NCBI GenBank assembly: GCA_035345875.1
Contig: DAORDH010000017.1
Location: 1 to 64,000 of the forward strand
Length of the DNA stretch: 64,000 nt
Direction of reading: 5' to 3'
Source: UBA2033 sp035345875
GTDB taxonomy: Bacteria; Spirochaetota; Leptospiria; Leptospirales; Leptospiraceae
The notes beneath the pieces were generated by a model. That model saw only the letters and a program-made list of their open reading frames with translations. It ran no database searches and had not been told where the DNA came from. Positions 8,229 to 16,057 of the stretch are shown here, piece after piece. The first letter of the stretch is position 1. Every line of letters starts with the position of its first letter. Both the position numbers and the translations under genes were made by a program.

Positions 8229-9641
8229 CTAGTCTTGATCTAACACGATTTTGCCTTTTAGACCAGAAGGCATCATAACACCAAAGAAAAATGACTGTTT
8301 GTATTTCGCATCTTTCTCCGGTTCAAATCTAGCTCTTGCATAAAAAGAAGCAATCGCAGTGCGAAGATACATAAGTGCAAAAGGCATGCCCATGCAACTT
8401 CTAGGTCCACGACCAAAAGGGAAAAAATAATCACTTCCATAGGGATTACATTTTATAACATCTGACGTCCAACGTTCTGGTTTAAATGCAAGCGCATCTT
8501 CCCAGTGCTCTTCGGTTCTATGTAAGAAATAATTGGAAAGAATGATTGGAGTATTTGTTGGAATTTTATATTCTCTATCTTTTTGTTTATCTTTTAAAAA
8601 TAATACTTGCGTAGTCGAACTATTTCGACTGTAAAAAGGAACTGGGGGAAGAAGACGCATTGTTTCTCGTATTACTTTTTCTAAAAATTCCATTTTATCT
8701 AAATCAGCGAAACGAATTTCTTTGTTTTTGCAGATTGATTTAATTTCCTGCTTTAATTTTTCTTCATACTTTTTATTTTCAGGCTGGCTCAAAAGCCATA
8801 CGACAGTTGCAAAGTTACTAGTAACAGAATATACACCACCATAAAAAATGTCGGCAGTATTTGCAGTGAGTGCTACATCTGATAAATTCGCTCCCTTTCC
8901 AGAAGTCCATTGAATGAGATCTAAAGCATTTGGATTTAGTTCATTCTCTGATGTAGAAATTAATTTTTCAAAGTAACCCAACCATTTTTTTCTTTTTAAA
9001 TAAAAGAAGGGATTTAAAACAAATGAAAGTATAAAAGGATTTACAAGACGCTTCGAGCCTGTCTTTCCAAGCGAAACAAAAAGCTTATAAATACAGTCAG
9101 GAAAATATTTTCCTGCAATAGCCAAAGAAAAAGAATCAAAAGAAACTTTCTGGAAAGTTTCTGTCAAATCAAGACTCTTGCTTCTAGACTTTGCAGCTAA
9201 CGCAAGAATTGTAGTAGACATTCCTGAACTCAAAATTTCTGGTTGTTTTGTTAACCAATCCTGAAACCAGTCGGAACTGAAAGGATTCTTTGCTCGCATA
9301 TTTTGCCATTGAGGCTGGTTCGCCAGAAAGGGAGTGTATTTTGTAATAACAGGATTTAATTGTTTGAGGGGAGAGTCTTTGTGAAAATTTTCCCAATTCG
9401 AATCCAAAACTTCTCTAAAAAAATCAGGGGAATTGATCACCAACTGAGGATTGGATAAAAACCAAAGGACGTAAATTTTTCCATAGTTCTGCGCCAAGCC
9501 AGAAGTAACTTCCCATGGATTTTGTCCTAATAATAGATTTAAATTTCCAAGTGGGAAACTAGGTGTAGGTCCCGGAAATATTTCGAACTTAGTCATTTTA
9601 TCCTTATAAACGAATGCGAACACTTTTTGCAAAAAACTCAT
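8229..9641 (-). CDS. Cytochrome P450 with atypical I-helix
   Basis: A 470-residue P450 of the soluble bacterial size but microsomal-like style (PGPTPSFPLGNL near the N-terminus). The heme-binding loop is FGRGPRSCMG with Cys416 as the thiolate ligand. Also present are ETMR (326-329, the ExxR pair), PERW (388-391) and the C-helix WxxxR (W112-R116). The I-helix reads GGVYSV at 268-273. Aligned with the P450cam GGLDTV motif, the acidic residue is Tyr271 and the threonine is Ser272, so the usual proton-relay acid is missing. P450s lacking it often use hydroperoxides and not O2 plus a reductase. It is the first gene of the operon, directly upstream of a lipoxygenase, which makes fatty-acid hydroperoxides. 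No ferredoxin or reductase gene is near. Confidence 0.88.
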   Translation of the reverse strand: MSFLQKVFAFVYKDKMTKFEIFPGPTPSFPLGNLNLLLGQNPWEVTSGLAQNYGKIYVLWFLSNPQLVINSPDFFREVLDSNWENFHKDSPLKQLNPVITKYTPFLANQPQWQNMRAKNPFSSDWFQDWLTKQPEILSSGMSTTILALAAKSRSKSLDLTETFQKVSFDSFSLAIAGKYFPDCIYKLFVSLGKTGSKRLVNPFILSFVLNPFFYLKRKKWLGYFEKLISTSENELNPNALDLIQWTSGKGANLSDVALTANTADIFYGGVYSVTSNFATVVWLLSQPENKKYEEKLKQEIKSICKNKEIRFADLDKMEFLEKVIRETMRLLPPVPFYSRNSSTTQVLFLKDKQKDREYKIPTNTPIILSNYFLHRTEEHWEDALAFKPERWTSDVIKCNPYGSDYFFPFGRGPRSCMGMPFALMYLRTAIASFYARARFEPEKDAKYKQSFFFGVMMPSGLKGKIVLDQD

Positions 9642-9997
9642 TACAACCTCAACCTTTAAATCAAAAACTTTCTCAAATTTTTTTTCAATACTATATTTCT
9701 AAAATTTTTTCTTCCTGCCGAGAAAGCTGAAAGATTTTTAAATTAGTTTCCTATTTATTGAAAATAGTTATAGTTACTACTGATACAATTCAGTCAATGC
9801 ATAATGAAAAGAAAATTAGAAATTCAAATATATAAAGAATTTCATCGATCAAATTGGAAATGACTTACGCTTCAAAAGAATTTTAAAAAATTAACTTTAA
9901 ATTTTTTTTCTTTCTAACTGAGCCACTTTACGCAAAATTTATAAATCTAGGAATAAACGATGAGTTTTATAATATTAGAGAATACTAATGATCTAAC

Positions 9998-10166
9998 AAA
10001 ATCTATAGCCTGCGATAGCTCGGCTGTTGGAAAGCTTATGAAGCGATGGGAGGACAACCCTCCGCTCCTTCTCTCTCGCAATGCCCAAACCTATTGTCAT
10101 TTTTTAATGACAATAGGAGCAAACCTCGTTTCACTGCTTGGTTCACTTTGCTTAAGGTGAGTTACC
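9998..10166. repeat. Dispersed intergenic repeat, copy 1
   Basis: This stretch shares a long series of blocks with 47639-47754: aaaatc..agcct.cga.agc, ccctccgct, gagcaaacctc.ttt, ttggttca and taaggtgagtta, in the same order. This copy also holds a perfect hairpin: 12-bp arms cctattgtcatt / aatgacaatagg with a tttt loop, just before gagcaaacctc. In copy 2 a different hairpin sits after the ttggttca block. A 66-codon open frame crosses it (9960-10160) but looks accidental. It lies in the 620-bp gap between the P450 start and the FecR lipoprotein; the rest of that gap (9642-9997) shows nothing clear. Confidence 0.65.
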
Positions 10167-10263
10167 GACAGAAAGTTCAATTCCTCTAGGAGATCAAATA
10201 GTTTTCAAAAAATGAATTGTAACTTTTAAACTAACACTTGCAATATCTATTAGAGGGAAAATA

Positions 10264-10968
10264 ATGAAACATTTAATTTTAATGATATTTGCGTTAGCTA
10301 CTTGCGGAAAAAAGGAAGAACAAAACTTACAAACTAAGGGATCTATTCTTTTTGCTGTAGGAAATGTAACAGTAGTATCTAACGGTAATAAAAATTCTGC
10401 AAAAAAGGGAACTCCTATTTCAGAAGGAGATACAATTCTAACAGATTCTAAGTCTACGGTAATAGTAGAATTTTCAGACAATGCTGGAACAATTGAAATT
10501 CAAGAAAACTCTGAATTTACAGTTAAAGAATTCAATGAGAAAAACCAAGAACTTGTATCTAAAAGTGGAAGTTTCTGGTTGAATGCTAAAAAACTAAAAA
10601 AAGATACAAATTTCAACGTGATTATGCCTACATCAGTAGCTGGAATTAGAGGAACAAAGCTTTACTCGTTTGAAAATAAAGAATTGGGGATAACAGGAGT
10701 TTGCCACTGTCAAGGTGCGGTTGAATTCAAAGAGAACTCATCCAATTATACAGGCAGTCATGATAGTGATTTTTTAGTTTTAACAAAGGCTGGTAAGACA
10801 ATCGTGATTACTCCGGAAGATTTTCAAAAAATGGGTTACCAAGGTAGTGATGACAATCACCAACACAGTAGTCTAGAGAATAGTCCACTTGGTAAAAAAG
10901 CTAATCTAGATTCAGAAGCTCACCGAAAAGTTTTAGAAATTGCAGATAAAAAATGGAAAGAGAAATAA
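10264..10968 (+). CDS. FecR-domain lipoprotein
   Basis: A 234-residue lipoprotein. The first 17 residues end in a spirochaete-type lipobox (LATC), so Cys17 should be lipidated. The body is a FecR-like beta domain: a short SH3-like opening (ILFAVGNVTVVSNG), the phrase GTPISEGDTILTDSKSTVIVEF, and the late block NFNVIMPTSVAGIRGTKLYSF, which is the most typical FecR piece. Known leptospiral FecR-domain lipoproteins such as LipL45 share this arrangement. The C-terminal 60 residues are charged and His-containing (DDNHQHSS). In most bacteria FecR proteins relay siderophore signals to an ECF sigma factor, but no sigma gene is adjacent, so this role is not implied here. Confidence 0.82.
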   Translation: MKHLILMIFALATCGKKEEQNLQTKGSILFAVGNVTVVSNGNKNSAKKGTPISEGDTILTDSKSTVIVEFSDNAGTIEIQENSEFTVKEFNEKNQELVSKSGSFWLNAKKLKKDTNFNVIMPTSVAGIRGTKLYSFENKELGITGVCHCQGAVEFKENSSNYTGSHDSDFLVLTKAGKTIVITPEDFQKMGYQGSDDNHQHSSLENSPLGKKANLDSEAHRKVLEIADKKWKEK

Positions 10969-10988
10969 AAGAATAAATTAAAATAAAA

Positions 10989-11016
10989 AATGCCACCCTT
11001 AACAAAGAGTGGCATT
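10989..11016 (-). terminator. Rho-independent terminator of the glutamine synthetase gene
   Basis: An exact 8-bp stem, aatgccac (10989-10996) and gtggcatt (11009-11016), is followed on the minus strand by a run of T. It lies 31 bp past the glutamine synthetase stop. The FecR gene converges on it from the other side and may also use the hairpin. Confidence 0.75.
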
Positions 11017-11046
11017 CTGAAATTCTTACAGATTGTTTTGTAAATC

Positions 11047-13224
11047 TTAAACGATAAACAACATCTCACCGTAAGTTGGAATTGGCCAATAAGTAGAATC
11101 AACGATCAATTCTAATTTATCAGCTGCTTCTCTCACTAAATTCATCTTTGGAATCACTGAATCTCTGAAGTGTTGCGCATGTTTTAATACATCTGCATCT
11201 TCATGATCTAACGCTTTTTCTAAATCATCTAATTTAGCTTTTAGAGTTTCATTGAGACTAGCAATTGTCTTTAATGTTTCAATTTGTCCTTTCACAGCAC
11301 CATCACCTAGAACAGACTTAGTATCAGCAATAGCTCTTGCTAAATCACCTTGGTATTTGAGAGTAGCTGGAAGAATTTGTGTTCTACCCATACTTAAAGT
11401 ACACTGACCTTCTTGGTTGATTACTTTATTGTAACCTTCTAGAATAATCGCATAACGGCTTTCTACTTCTCTTGCACTTAGAACTTTGTATTTTTCAAAT
11501 ACGGCAATGTTCTCAGGCTTAATCATAGAAGGTAGAGCATCTACCAATGTTTTGAAATTTGGTAAACCGCGTTTAGCAGCTTCGTTTTTCCATTCATCAG
11601 TGTAGTTATCACCATTGAATATAATACGTTTATGCTTTTTGATATTCGCAGTTAAAACTTTTTGAACACCTTGCTCGAGTGTTGAACCAGCTTTGATTTC
11701 ATTTTCTAACTCGGTAGCCATTTCATCTAACGCCTCAGCAACAAATGTATTGAGGAATGCATTTGGATAACCAAGAGAAAGAGAAGAAGGAACAGCACGG
11801 AATTCAAACTTATTTCCAGTAAAAGCAAACGGAGAAGTTCTATTTCTATCTGTTGTATCCTTTGGTAAAGATGGAAGAGTAGAAACACCAATTTCCATAA
11901 ATCCACCTTTAGAAGATGTAGTTGCAGGACCTTTTTCGATTTGCTCGATGATGTCTGTCAACTGGCTTCCAAGAAAGATTGAGATAATCGCTGGAGGAGC
12001 TTCGTTCGCGCCAAGACGGTGGTCATTTCCTGCATTGGAAATCGCAACTCTTAAGAGGTCGCCATGCTTATCAACCGCTTTGATTGTAGCAACTAAGAAG
12101 AATAAGAATTGTGCATTGTCGTGTGGATTATCGCCTGGCTCAAGTAGGTTTTGTCCATCGTTAGATGACATTGACCAGTTGTTGTGTTTTCCAGAACCGT
12201 TTACACCTTTGAATGGTTTTTCATGGAGAAGACAAGCGAGTCCATGTTTACCTGCAACTTTACGGAGTGTATCCATTACGATTTGGTTATGGTCCATTGC
12301 TATGTTAGTTGTGCTAAAAATTGGAGCCATTTCATATTGAGCTGGAGCAACTTCATTGTGACGTGTTTTTGCGTTCACACCAAGAAGCCAAAGTTCTGCT
12401 TCTAATTCTTTCATGAATTCGAAAATTCTAGGTTTGATTGAACCAAAATAATGATCTTCCGATTCTTGCCCTTTTGCCGGTTTCGCTCCGAATAAAGTTC
12501 TACCAGTAAGGATTAAGTCCTGTCTCATGTTGTAGAAATTTCTATCAATACAGAAATACTCTTGCTCAGGACCTACAGTTGTAGTAACACGAGTAGCAGT
12601 TTTATTTCCAAAGAGTCTTAATACTCTAAGAGCTTGCTCAGATAAAGCATCCATAGAACGTAAAAGAGGAGTTTTCTTATCTAAAGCTTCTCCTGTATAA
12701 GAACAGAAGGCAGTCGGAATTACAAGGGTAGTTTCACGAATAAAAGCTGGAGAAGTAGCATCCCATGCTGTATAACCTCTTGCCTCGAATGTTGCTCTAA
12801 TTCCACCAGAAGGGAATGAGGAAGCATCTGGTTCGCCTTTGATCAATTCCTTTCCACTGAACTCCATAATTACTTCGCCTACTTCTTGTGGGCTGATAAA
12901 GGAGTCATGCTTTTCTGCTGTTAAGCCAGTTAATGGGTGAAACCAGTGAGTATAGTGAGTTGCACCATTTTCCAATGCCCAATCTTTCATAGCATTGGCA
13001 ACAATGTCAGCAATTTGCGGATCTAAAGGCTTACCTTCAAAAATTGTCTTTTTGAGAGATTTAAAAACATTTTTAGGTAATCTATCTTGCATTACCTTAA
13101 TGCTAAATACTTTGCTTCCAAAGAGTTCTGGGACCGGAGTATCTGCAAAATCGTAACCAGAATCCTCTGGTATATAGTCTGTAATTCTAGAAATTGCTTC
13201 TTGTCTAGCAGTTCTGATATTCAT
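11047..13224 (-). CDS. glnA: Glutamine synthetase type III
   Basis: Glutamine synthetase makes glutamine from glutamate, ammonia and ATP. At 725 residues this is the long type III form (called GlnN in some bacteria), not the 470-residue type I. Recognisable blocks are the N-terminal VFGSKVFSIKVM-like region, SFPSGGIRATFEARGYTAWD, GPEQEYFCIDR (metal-binding glutamates), the nucleotide-binding NGSGKHNNWSMS, and GNDHRLGANEAPPAIIS. The C-terminal 200 residues are the helical extension found only in type III. There is no adenylylation-site tail, in keeping with the type. The gene is monocistronic with its own terminator. Its upstream region of about 660 bp shows no recognisable NtrC or TnrA site. 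Confidence 0.93.
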   Translation of the reverse strand: MNIRTARQEAISRITDYIPEDSGYDFADTPVPELFGSKVFSIKVMQDRLPKNVFKSLKKTIFEGKPLDPQIADIVANAMKDWALENGATHYTHWFHPLTGLTAEKHDSFISPQEVGEVIMEFSGKELIKGEPDASSFPSGGIRATFEARGYTAWDATSPAFIRETTLVIPTAFCSYTGEALDKKTPLLRSMDALSEQALRVLRLFGNKTATRVTTTVGPEQEYFCIDRNFYNMRQDLILTGRTLFGAKPAKGQESEDHYFGSIKPRIFEFMKELEAELWLLGVNAKTRHNEVAPAQYEMAPIFSTTNIAMDHNQIVMDTLRKVAGKHGLACLLHEKPFKGVNGSGKHNNWSMSSNDGQNLLEPGDNPHDNAQFLFFLVATIKAVDKHGDLLRVAISNAGNDHRLGANEAPPAIISIFLGSQLTDIIEQIEKGPATTSSKGGFMEIGVSTLPSLPKDTTDRNRTSPFAFTGNKFEFRAVPSSLSLGYPNAFLNTFVAEALDEMATELENEIKAGSTLEQGVQKVLTANIKKHKRIIFNGDNYTDEWKNEAAKRGLPNFKTLVDALPSMIKPENIAVFEKYKVLSAREVESRYAIILEGYNKVINQEGQCTLSMGRTQILPATLKYQGDLARAIADTKSVLGDGAVKGQIETLKTIASLNETLKAKLDDLEKALDHEDADVLKHAQHFRDSVIPKMNLVREAADKLELIVDSTYWPIPTYGEMLFIV

Positions 13225-13886
13225 AATTTTTCCTTAACCTTGTATTGTGATACTGTTTTCACTATTTTTCGATGTTCTATTTTTGAAAATGATATTTTAA
13301 AAATAGAAAGCCGAAATAATGGTATTCTATCTTAATTTTAAAGCAAATTTTATGCCACTTATTCGTATTTAGTAAATAGTTTAAGTAAAAATAGTGTTAA
13401 ATGATTGTAGACTCAAGTAAAGCATTGTCTCAACAACAATTGACCGAGACTTAGAAGTAAAATTGAAACCTTGCTCCTTTCTATTGCGAAAAACCTTTTC
13501 ACTCGAACTGAAATTAAAATCAATGTCCCCCGAGAAAGTAAATATCTTCATCTAGATTTTTACCTAATTTTTTGAGATAACGGCTTACATCCTTTATAAG
13601 ATTTAGTATTTAGCAACTCATGTAGCGAATGAGTGAATATTGCTGTAAATCAGAACACAATCAAATCATTCTATTTGAGAGGAAGATAGAGTAAGCAATC
13701 CTATATAGATAAAAAATATCATAGAATTGCTTAGCAATCTTTAAAAAATAGTTGACCATGTAAAATCATTTCAACAAACTATTATAGTCATCTATTTATG
13801 ATCTTAAGATCCATAAGTAAAAATTCAATTCAAGATATAGAAACATTATAGTGATTCATTTTCAATCAATAGAGAGGAGGCCTTAA
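13225..13886. other. Intergenic, 660 bp, promoters only
   Basis: This gap separates the divergent glutamine synthetase and antitoxin genes, so it must carry both promoters. No coding region, RNA gene or clear palindrome is visible. Just before the antitoxin start is a strong ribosome binding site, gagaggagg at 13872-13880. The DNA is very AT-rich, especially 13600-13860. Confidence 0.5.
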
Positions 13887-14165
13887 ATGGTTTGGAAAAT
13901 CGCAAATGCAAAATCCCAATTCTCTGAATTAATCCATCAAGCCTGTGTTGAGCCACAGTTCATCTATAATAGAGAAAAACCTTCAGCAGTTGTTATAAGT
14001 TTCGAGGAATACAATCGACTTCGAAACCTAGATATACTCTACCACAAACCACCAAAGTGGGCAAATTTTGTATCGTATTCTGAGAAATTGATTCAGGAGA
14101 CGGATTTGTCGGATGGACTAGAATTGCCAACCAGAGACGATAGAGAGATTGATGTATTTAATTGA
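13887..14165 (+). CDS. Phd/YefM-family antitoxin
   Basis: The antitoxin of a type II toxin-antitoxin pair. It has 92 residues. The N-terminal 55 form a Phd/YefM DNA-binding fold: WKIANAKSQFSELIHQA, then FIYNREKPSAVVISFEEYNRL. The acidic C-terminal tail (QETDLSDGLELPTRDDREIDVFN) should be disordered when free and should bind the PIN toxin made from the next gene. The start is an ATG six bases after a strong GAGAGGAGG site, which fits the need to make antitoxin in excess. The toxin gene starts inside its last codons. Such pairs usually repress their own promoter through this protein. Confidence 0.85.
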   Translation: MVWKIANAKSQFSELIHQACVEPQFIYNREKPSAVVISFEEYNRLRNLDILYHKPPKWANFVSYSEKLIQETDLSDGLELPTRDDREIDVFN

Positions 14166-14559
14166 TACAAATATTGTTTCAGAGCTTTCTAAGCCAAAAG
14201 TAAACGAAGGAGTTAAGAAATGGATTTCTTTACAGGAGCAACTCTCTTTAAGTATAATTTCCTATCATGAATTGAGATATGGTATAAACAGGTTAAAACA
14301 GGAGCAAAAGAAAAAATTGGAAGCTTGGTGGAATGAATTTCTCGCTTTCTCTCCAGAATTCCTCCCAATAGACCTTAATATTTCAAATATTGCCAGTTTA
14401 ATCCGCTCTAAATCTGAGAGTGAAGGAGTCAAAATGACTCTTGCCGACTCAATGATTGCAGCAACCGCCCTTCAACACAATAGAATACTAGTGACTAGAA
14501 ATGTAAGTGACTTTGAAAAATGTGGTATCGGATTATTAAATCCATTTGAAATCATTTGA
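14152..14559 (+). CDS. vapC: PIN-domain ribonuclease toxin (VapC/FitB-like)
   Basis: The toxin partner of the gene before it. VapC-type PIN ribonucleases cut tRNA or rRNA when freed from antitoxin. The 135 residues carry the four acidic positions of the fold: Asp in YLIDTNIVSEL, Glu in YHELRYG, Asp in LADSMIAA and Asp in RNVSDFEKCG. All are intact, so it should be active. I chose the ATG at 14152 over a TTG one codon earlier because it begins the MYLIDTN strand exactly. It overlaps the antitoxin by 14 bp, so translation is coupled. The gene converges on nuoN. Confidence 0.87.
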   Translation: MYLIDTNIVSELSKPKVNEGVKKWISLQEQLSLSIISYHELRYGINRLKQEQKKKLEAWWNEFLAFSPEFLPIDLNISNIASLIRSKSESEGVKMTLADSMIAATALQHNRILVTRNVSDFEKCGIGLLNPFEII

Positions 14560-14596
14560 GAATTCAATAAAAACTGCTAATTATCATTGAATCCTC
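14558..14596. terminator. Likely bidirectional terminator between vapC and nuoN
   Basis: Arms gagaattcaat (14558-14568) and attgaatcctc (14586-14596) pair over ten of eleven bases around a 17-nt loop. It starts at the toxin stop codon and lies 24 bp past the nuoN stop on the other strand. T-rich sequence follows on the plus strand. The stem is AT-rich, so the call is moderate. Confidence 0.4.
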
Positions 14597-14619
14597 AAGA
14601 TTCTTTCCTGTTTCTTTTA

Positions 14620-16056
14620 TTATAAACTATTTGGTTGAAATAGAATCCAACTAAAGAGAACAAAAAGTAGCGAAACGACGGTAGCAAAAGATAAACCAAA
14701 ACTTGGTGAGAGTGGTTCGCTTGCAGCATCTCCTTTTTCTTCTGTCATAAATGCAGAAACAGTCACTCTTAAGTAATAATAGATTGCAATTGCAGAGTTG
14801 ATCACTCCCACAATGAGCAAGAATCGATTGATAAACTGATCTGATTCAGCCATTTTTTGAAATAAAAACAACTTAGTCCAAAATCCACCTAATGGTGGAA
14901 TACCACCTAACGAAAAGAAAATAGCCAAAAGCCCTACTGATGTAAGAGGTTTTTTAGATACCAAAAACTTGATTGAGTTGTAGGTAATGATATACTTTCC
15001 ATTTTCCAGATAAGCGATCATTGCAAACCCTGCAATGTTCATAAAGGAATACATCATTAGGTAGTAAACGACTTCCATCTTTGCCCCACACACAATACCA
15101 GCAACTACATAACCAGCATGAGATATGGAAGAGTATGCTAGAACTCTCTTTAGATTTTCTTGTTTGAGAGCAAACACATTTCCAAGAGTCATGGATAAAG
15201 CAGCAATTCCACCGATTGTATAAACCCAAACACTTGGTGTTTCACTACTAGGTAAATATTGAAAAATAATAAGCATTAAACCCATTGCGGCTGCCTTTGG
15301 ACCTGACGCCATAAAACCAGTAATTGTTGTAAGAGCTCCTTCGTATACATCTGGAGTCCAAGAATGAAACGGAGCCAGAGCCACCTTAAAGCATACACCT
15401 ACGAGAAATAAACCAAGACCAATCTTTGCAAAAAGACCTGCATCGCCTGCCTGGGAAAGAGAAGCCATAGCGACAGCTAGTTGAGTGCTTCCACTTGCTC
15501 CATATAAGAATGCAATTCCCATAAGCATAAAGCCAGAAGAAAATGCACCTAAAAGGAAGTATTTCAAAGTAGCCTCTAGACTACTCATTTCATTGTGTGC
15601 CATTCCTATTAATACGTAAAGACTAATCGATAGTAATTCAAGTCCAACAAAGATTACGATTAGATCAGCACCACTTGTCATAAAATACATTCCAGTTACG
15701 GCAAAAAGAATCAATGGATAGAATTCAGGAAATGTGATTCCATGTTGATTCAAAATTCTAGGTGAGGCAACTACAGTTAAAAATGCAGTTATCATATAGA
15801 TAACATTTAACCAAAGAGTAATATCATTTACAGCGATTTGATTATTAAAAAACAAACCTTGCCCTGGCTTAGTATGATAGTTAAAACTAACAAAATACAA
15901 AGCTACCAATAAACTAATTCCTGTTAGATATCGTATGACTCTATGATCATTGCTATGATAGATAAACTGAATCAGTAGGAAAAATAGACCTACACCACTC
16001 AAGAGTAGCGTTGGTAGAATGGATAATAAATCATTTGCACTCGGAGTAAAAACCAT
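14620..16056 (-). CDS. nuoN: NADH-quinone oxidoreductase subunit N
   Basis: A proton-pumping membrane subunit of respiratory complex I, of the Mrp antiporter-like family. At 478 residues it has the usual length and about 14 membrane helices. Characteristic parts are LIVIFVGLELLSISLYVL with the key glutamate in the fifth helix, then FKVALAPFHSWTPDVYEGA, which carries the conserved Lys and the broken helix, then LKRVLAYSSISHAGYV. It is the last gene of the nuo operon, following nuoM with a 1-bp gap. The nearby inverted repeat at 14558-14596 probably ends the transcript. Confidence 0.95.
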   Translation of the reverse strand: MVFTPSANDLLSILPTLLLSGVGLFFLLIQFIYHSNDHRVIRYLTGISLLVALYFVSFNYHTKPGQGLFFNNQIAVNDITLWLNVIYMITAFLTVVASPRILNQHGITFPEFYPLILFAVTGMYFMTSGADLIVIFVGLELLSISLYVLIGMAHNEMSSLEATLKYFLLGAFSSGFMLMGIAFLYGASGSTQLAVAMASLSQAGDAGLFAKIGLGLFLVGVCFKVALAPFHSWTPDVYEGALTTITGFMASGPKAAAMGLMLIIFQYLPSSETPSVWVYTIGGIAALSMTLGNVFALKQENLKRVLAYSSISHAGYVVAGIVCGAKMEVVYYLMMYSFMNIAGFAMIAYLENGKYIITYNSIKFLVSKKPLTSVGLLAIFFSLGGIPPLGGFWTKLFLFQKMAESDQFINRFLLIVGVINSAIAIYYYLRVTVSAFMTEEKGDAASEPLSPSFGLSFATVVSLLFVLFSWILFQPNSL

Positions 16057-16057
16057 A

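Noticed and set aside
9960..10160. 66-codon open frame with ATG
   Set aside because: It lies across the dispersed repeat and its hairpin; the second copy does not keep the frame, and no ribosome binding site is seen.
11948..12405. Open frames on the plus strand inside glutamine synthetase
   Set aside because: They are shadows of the conserved minus-strand gene and contain no motif.
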